Of a stretch of 64,000 nucleotides of DNA, positions 62,140-64,000 are shown piece after piece (within the stretch, counting starts at the first letter, position 1; the number at the start of each line of letters is the position of its first letter). Under the pieces are notes generated by a model. It saw only the letters and a list, made by a program, of their open reading frames with translations, did no database searches and was not told the origin of the DNA. Origin of the DNA: JACMLX01 sp031374935. GTDB taxonomy: Bacteria > Gemmatimonadota > Gemmatimonadetes > Gemmatimonadales > Gemmatimonadaceae. The translations under genes were made by a program, and so were the position numbers. Location of the stretch: contig JANMHB010000025.1 in assembly GCA_031374935.1 (NCBI GenBank), forward strand, positions 62,001 through 126,000, in the 5' to 3' direction.

Positions 62140-63491
62140 CCGGAGGGTCGGCAGGTGCCGATGCCAGTGCGTCACGGCTCGACAGGAAACGCATGGGTTT
62201 CTGGGGGGCGACGGCGCTCGTCTTCGGCAACGTGGTTGGCGCGGCGATCTTCATCCTGCCGGCCTCGATCGCGCCGTACGGATGGAATGCCGTCATCGCC
62301 TGGGTGATCTCGCTGTCGGGTGGGCTCTGTCTGGCGTGGGTCTTTGCGATGCTCGCGGCGCGCCATCCACGGGCAGGAGGTGCGCATGGCTTCATGCAGA
62401 TGGGTGTGGGCGTGGATGCCGCGTTTCTCGGATCATGGGGCTACCTGGTCTCGATCTGGGCCGCCAATGCGGCCATCACCGTCACCGGCGTGAGCTACCT
62501 CGGGCGGCTCGTCCCGGCCATTCCGGCAACGCCGGGCGCCGAAGCTGTGACGGCCATGCTCATGATCTCGCTCTTCACGTGGGGCAACGCCCGCGCCTTG
62601 GGCGGTGCCGTGCAGATGGTGTCATCGGTGATCAAGCTGCTGCCGTTCGCGGCCGTCATCGGACTTGCCGCATGGAGCCTGCTCCGGAACGGCATGACGG
62701 TCTTGGCGCCGGTGCACTCGGTACCTCTGTCGCTGAGTGCGACCGTGTCGGCCATCGGCATCACGTTCTACGCCATGCTCGGTCTGGAAAGCGCCACTGT
62801 ACCGTCGGATGCGGTGGAGGATGCCGAGCGCACCGTGCCTCGCGCGACGATGTTCGGCACCACGCTGAGCGGCGTCGTCACGATCCTCTCCACATGTGCC
62901 GTGGCGTTGATGATGCCACTGGCGGTGGTGTCGGTGTCGAAGGCGCCAGTGGCGGACTTCATCGCTGGCTTCTGGGGGAGCTGGGCGGGAATGTTCGTTG
63001 CGTTCTGCGGCGTGATCAGTTGTCTCGGGTGCTTGAACGGTTGGTTGCTGGTGGGTGCCGAGCTTCCGGCCGCGATGGTTGAACGCGGATCGCTGCCGCC
63101 CTGGTTCGGTATGCGCAATGCACACGGTGTACCGCTTCGCTCGCTCCTCGTCGGCGCGCTCGTGACTGCGGCGCTCACCCTGCTGGCAAGTTCGCGGGTT
63201 GGCGTTGCCGCGTTCAATTTCGCCGCGCTGCTGTCGACGGCGACGAATCTGGTCATGTACTTGTTCTGTGCCATCACGGCGATCCGCTTCCTCCGTGACG
63301 GTCGCTTGCCTCGAAACCCCGGATTGATTGTCGCGGCCGTCGGCGCGACCGGGTTCTCGGTCTGGGCGATGTATGCCTCGGGGTGGGAGGCGCTGGGCTG
63401 GGGTGCGGTACTGATCGCCGTCGGCTGGCCACTGCATATTCTGTCTCGGCGCATGGCCCGCGCCGCCGCCATCGCTCCTGCCCCGACCTGA
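62136..63491 (+). CDS. APC-family amino acid permease
   Basis: A 451-residue membrane protein with about 12 hydrophobic segments. The first helix carries FGNVVGAAIFILPASIAPYG, the APC substrate motif; FYAMLGLESATVPSDAVEDAERTVPRA is the conserved intracellular loop. It is translationally coupled to the preceding aminotransferase and is only three bases before the flavoprotein gene. It probably imports the amino compound that the operon degrades. Confidence 0.92.
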   Translation: MTGGSAGADASASRLDRKRMGFWGATALVFGNVVGAAIFILPASIAPYGWNAVIAWVISLSGGLCLAWVFAMLAARHPRAGGAHGFMQMGVGVDAAFLGSWGYLVSIWAANAAITVTGVSYLGRLVPAIPATPGAEAVTAMLMISLFTWGNARALGGAVQMVSSVIKLLPFAAVIGLAAWSLLRNGMTVLAPVHSVPLSLSATVSAIGITFYAMLGLESATVPSDAVEDAERTVPRATMFGTTLSGVVTILSTCAVALMMPLAVVSVSKAPVADFIAGFWGSWAGMFVAFCGVISCLGCLNGWLLVGAELPAAMVERGSLPPWFGMRNAHGVPLRSLLVGALVTAALTLLASSRVGVAAFNFAALLSTATNLVMYLFCAITAIRFLRDGRLPRNPGLIVAAVGATGFSVWAMYASGWEALGWGAVLIAVGWPLHILSRRMARAAAIAPAPT

Positions 63492-63494
63492 CAC

Positions 63495-64000
63495 ATGCCT
63501 CGCGATCCCAGATACGACATTCTCTTCGAGCCCGTCACGATCGGGCCGGTCACCGCGCGCAACCGGTTCTTTCAGGTACCGCACTGCAACGGCATGGGCC
63601 ACCAGATGCCGGCAGCGCATGCGGCCATGCGCGAAGCGAAGGCCGAAGGCGGGTGGGCGGTGGTCTCAACGGAAGAGTGTGAGATCCACCCCAGCGGGGA
63701 CGTCACGCCATACGTCGAAGCTCGGCTCTGGGACGATGCTGACATTCCAGCGCTGGCGATGATGTGTGATCGTGTGCACGCGCACGGAGCTCTGGCCGCC
63801 GTCGAGCTGACGCACAACGGACCGACGTCGAGCAACCTGTACTCGCGCGAAGTGGCCCTCGCGCCGTCACACCAGCCGCTCAAGTACGGCTATCCGCATC
63901 AGGCGCGGGCGATGACGAAGCATGACATCCGGGAGTACCGGCGCTGGCATCGGGAAGCCGCGGTGCGCGGGCGCACGGCCGGCTTCGATCTCATCTACGT
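63495..64000 (+). CDS. Trimethylamine/dimethylamine dehydrogenase-like flavoprotein (cut by window edge)
   Basis: The first 168 residues are visible; the gene runs past base 64000. The sequence closely follows trimethylamine dehydrogenase: DILFEPVTIGPVTARNRFFQVPHCNGMG, KAEGGWAVVSTEECEIHPSGD, and HAHGALAAVELTHNGP. Cys31 in PHCNG corresponds to the Cys that covalently holds FMN in trimethylamine dehydrogenase. Relatives remove methyl groups from N-methylated amines or amino acids. Its place after a permease and aminotransferases suggests an N-methylated amino acid as the operon substrate. The iron-sulfur and ADP-binding parts lie outside the window. Confidence 0.9.
   Translation, partial: MPRDPRYDILFEPVTIGPVTARNRFFQVPHCNGMGHQMPAAHAAMREAKAEGGWAVVSTEECEIHPSGDVTPYVEARLWDDADIPALAMMCDRVHAHGALAAVELTHNGPTSSNLYSREVALAPSHQPLKYGYPHQARAMTKHDIREYRRWHREAAVRGRTAGFDLIY

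Noticed and set aside
1..64000. CRISPR arrays, insertion sequences, rRNA operons, prophage genes
   Set aside because: I looked for regularly spaced repeats, transposase or integrase motifs and rRNA-like blocks and saw none.

Overview
The window is high-GC DNA (my estimate is about two thirds G+C) carrying dense bacterial genes on both strands. The gene style fits the Gemmatimonadota best. Many exported proteins have signal peptides ending in Ala-Gln, and TonB-type outer-membrane proteins carry carboxypeptidase-regulatory domains. There is also an ABC-2 permease fused to an M1 peptidase, and many lipoproteins and beta-propellers. This placement is inferred from gene content; no rRNA or other marker gene is present to prove it.

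Layout. 1-9.3 kb: tail of a tricorn-like S41 protease, a Gfo/Idh/MocA oxidoreductase, a YVTN propeller, a LysR regulator with a palindrome at its start codon, and a coupled ABC ATPase plus ABC-2/M1 fusion. 9.3-14.5 kb (minus): a helix-hairpin-helix protein, then a tight operon of TonB receptor, TPR protein, LytS-type kinase and LytTR regulator. 14.7-19.7 kb (plus): a divergent Lgt-like membrane protein, a radical SAM enzyme of the tetraether-lipid-synthase (Tes/MJ0619) type, a two-helix membrane protein, a homocysteine S-methyltransferase and an amidohydrolase, most of them overlapping or nearly so. 19.7-30.3 kb: mixed small genes. They include an exported MTA/SAH nucleosidase next to a purine permease, a GntR/LacI-type regulator, two ion-channel-like proteins, and a 430-base non-coding stretch with an operator-like promoter and a tRNA-like remnant.

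30.4-38.5 kb: an M20 peptidase, a TPP riboswitch driving a TonB receptor (probable thiamin uptake), class I fumarase, an amidase and an S51 peptidase. 38.5-49.5 kb: a polysaccharide region with a GH44 lipoprotein carrying alternating Ig-like modules, a three-hairpin leader before two coupled glycosyltransferases, a GH51-like lipoprotein, a GT2 and a kelch protein. 49.5-57.6 kb: macrodomain protein, small exported proteins, PqiA-like protein, cyclophilin, FAD dehydrogenase and two genes broken by in-frame stops. 57.6-64 kb: a catabolic operon beside a MarR gene, with a palindromic operator. It contains two class III aminotransferases, a two-subunit CoA-transferase, an APC permease and a trimethylamine-dehydrogenase-like flavoprotein cut by the window edge.

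The most interesting items are the Tes-like/Lgt-like operon (candidate bacterial membrane-spanning lipid synthesis), the TPP riboswitch whose conserved 3' strand is also the ribosome-binding site, the exported nucleosidase/purine permease pair, and the three-hairpin leader.
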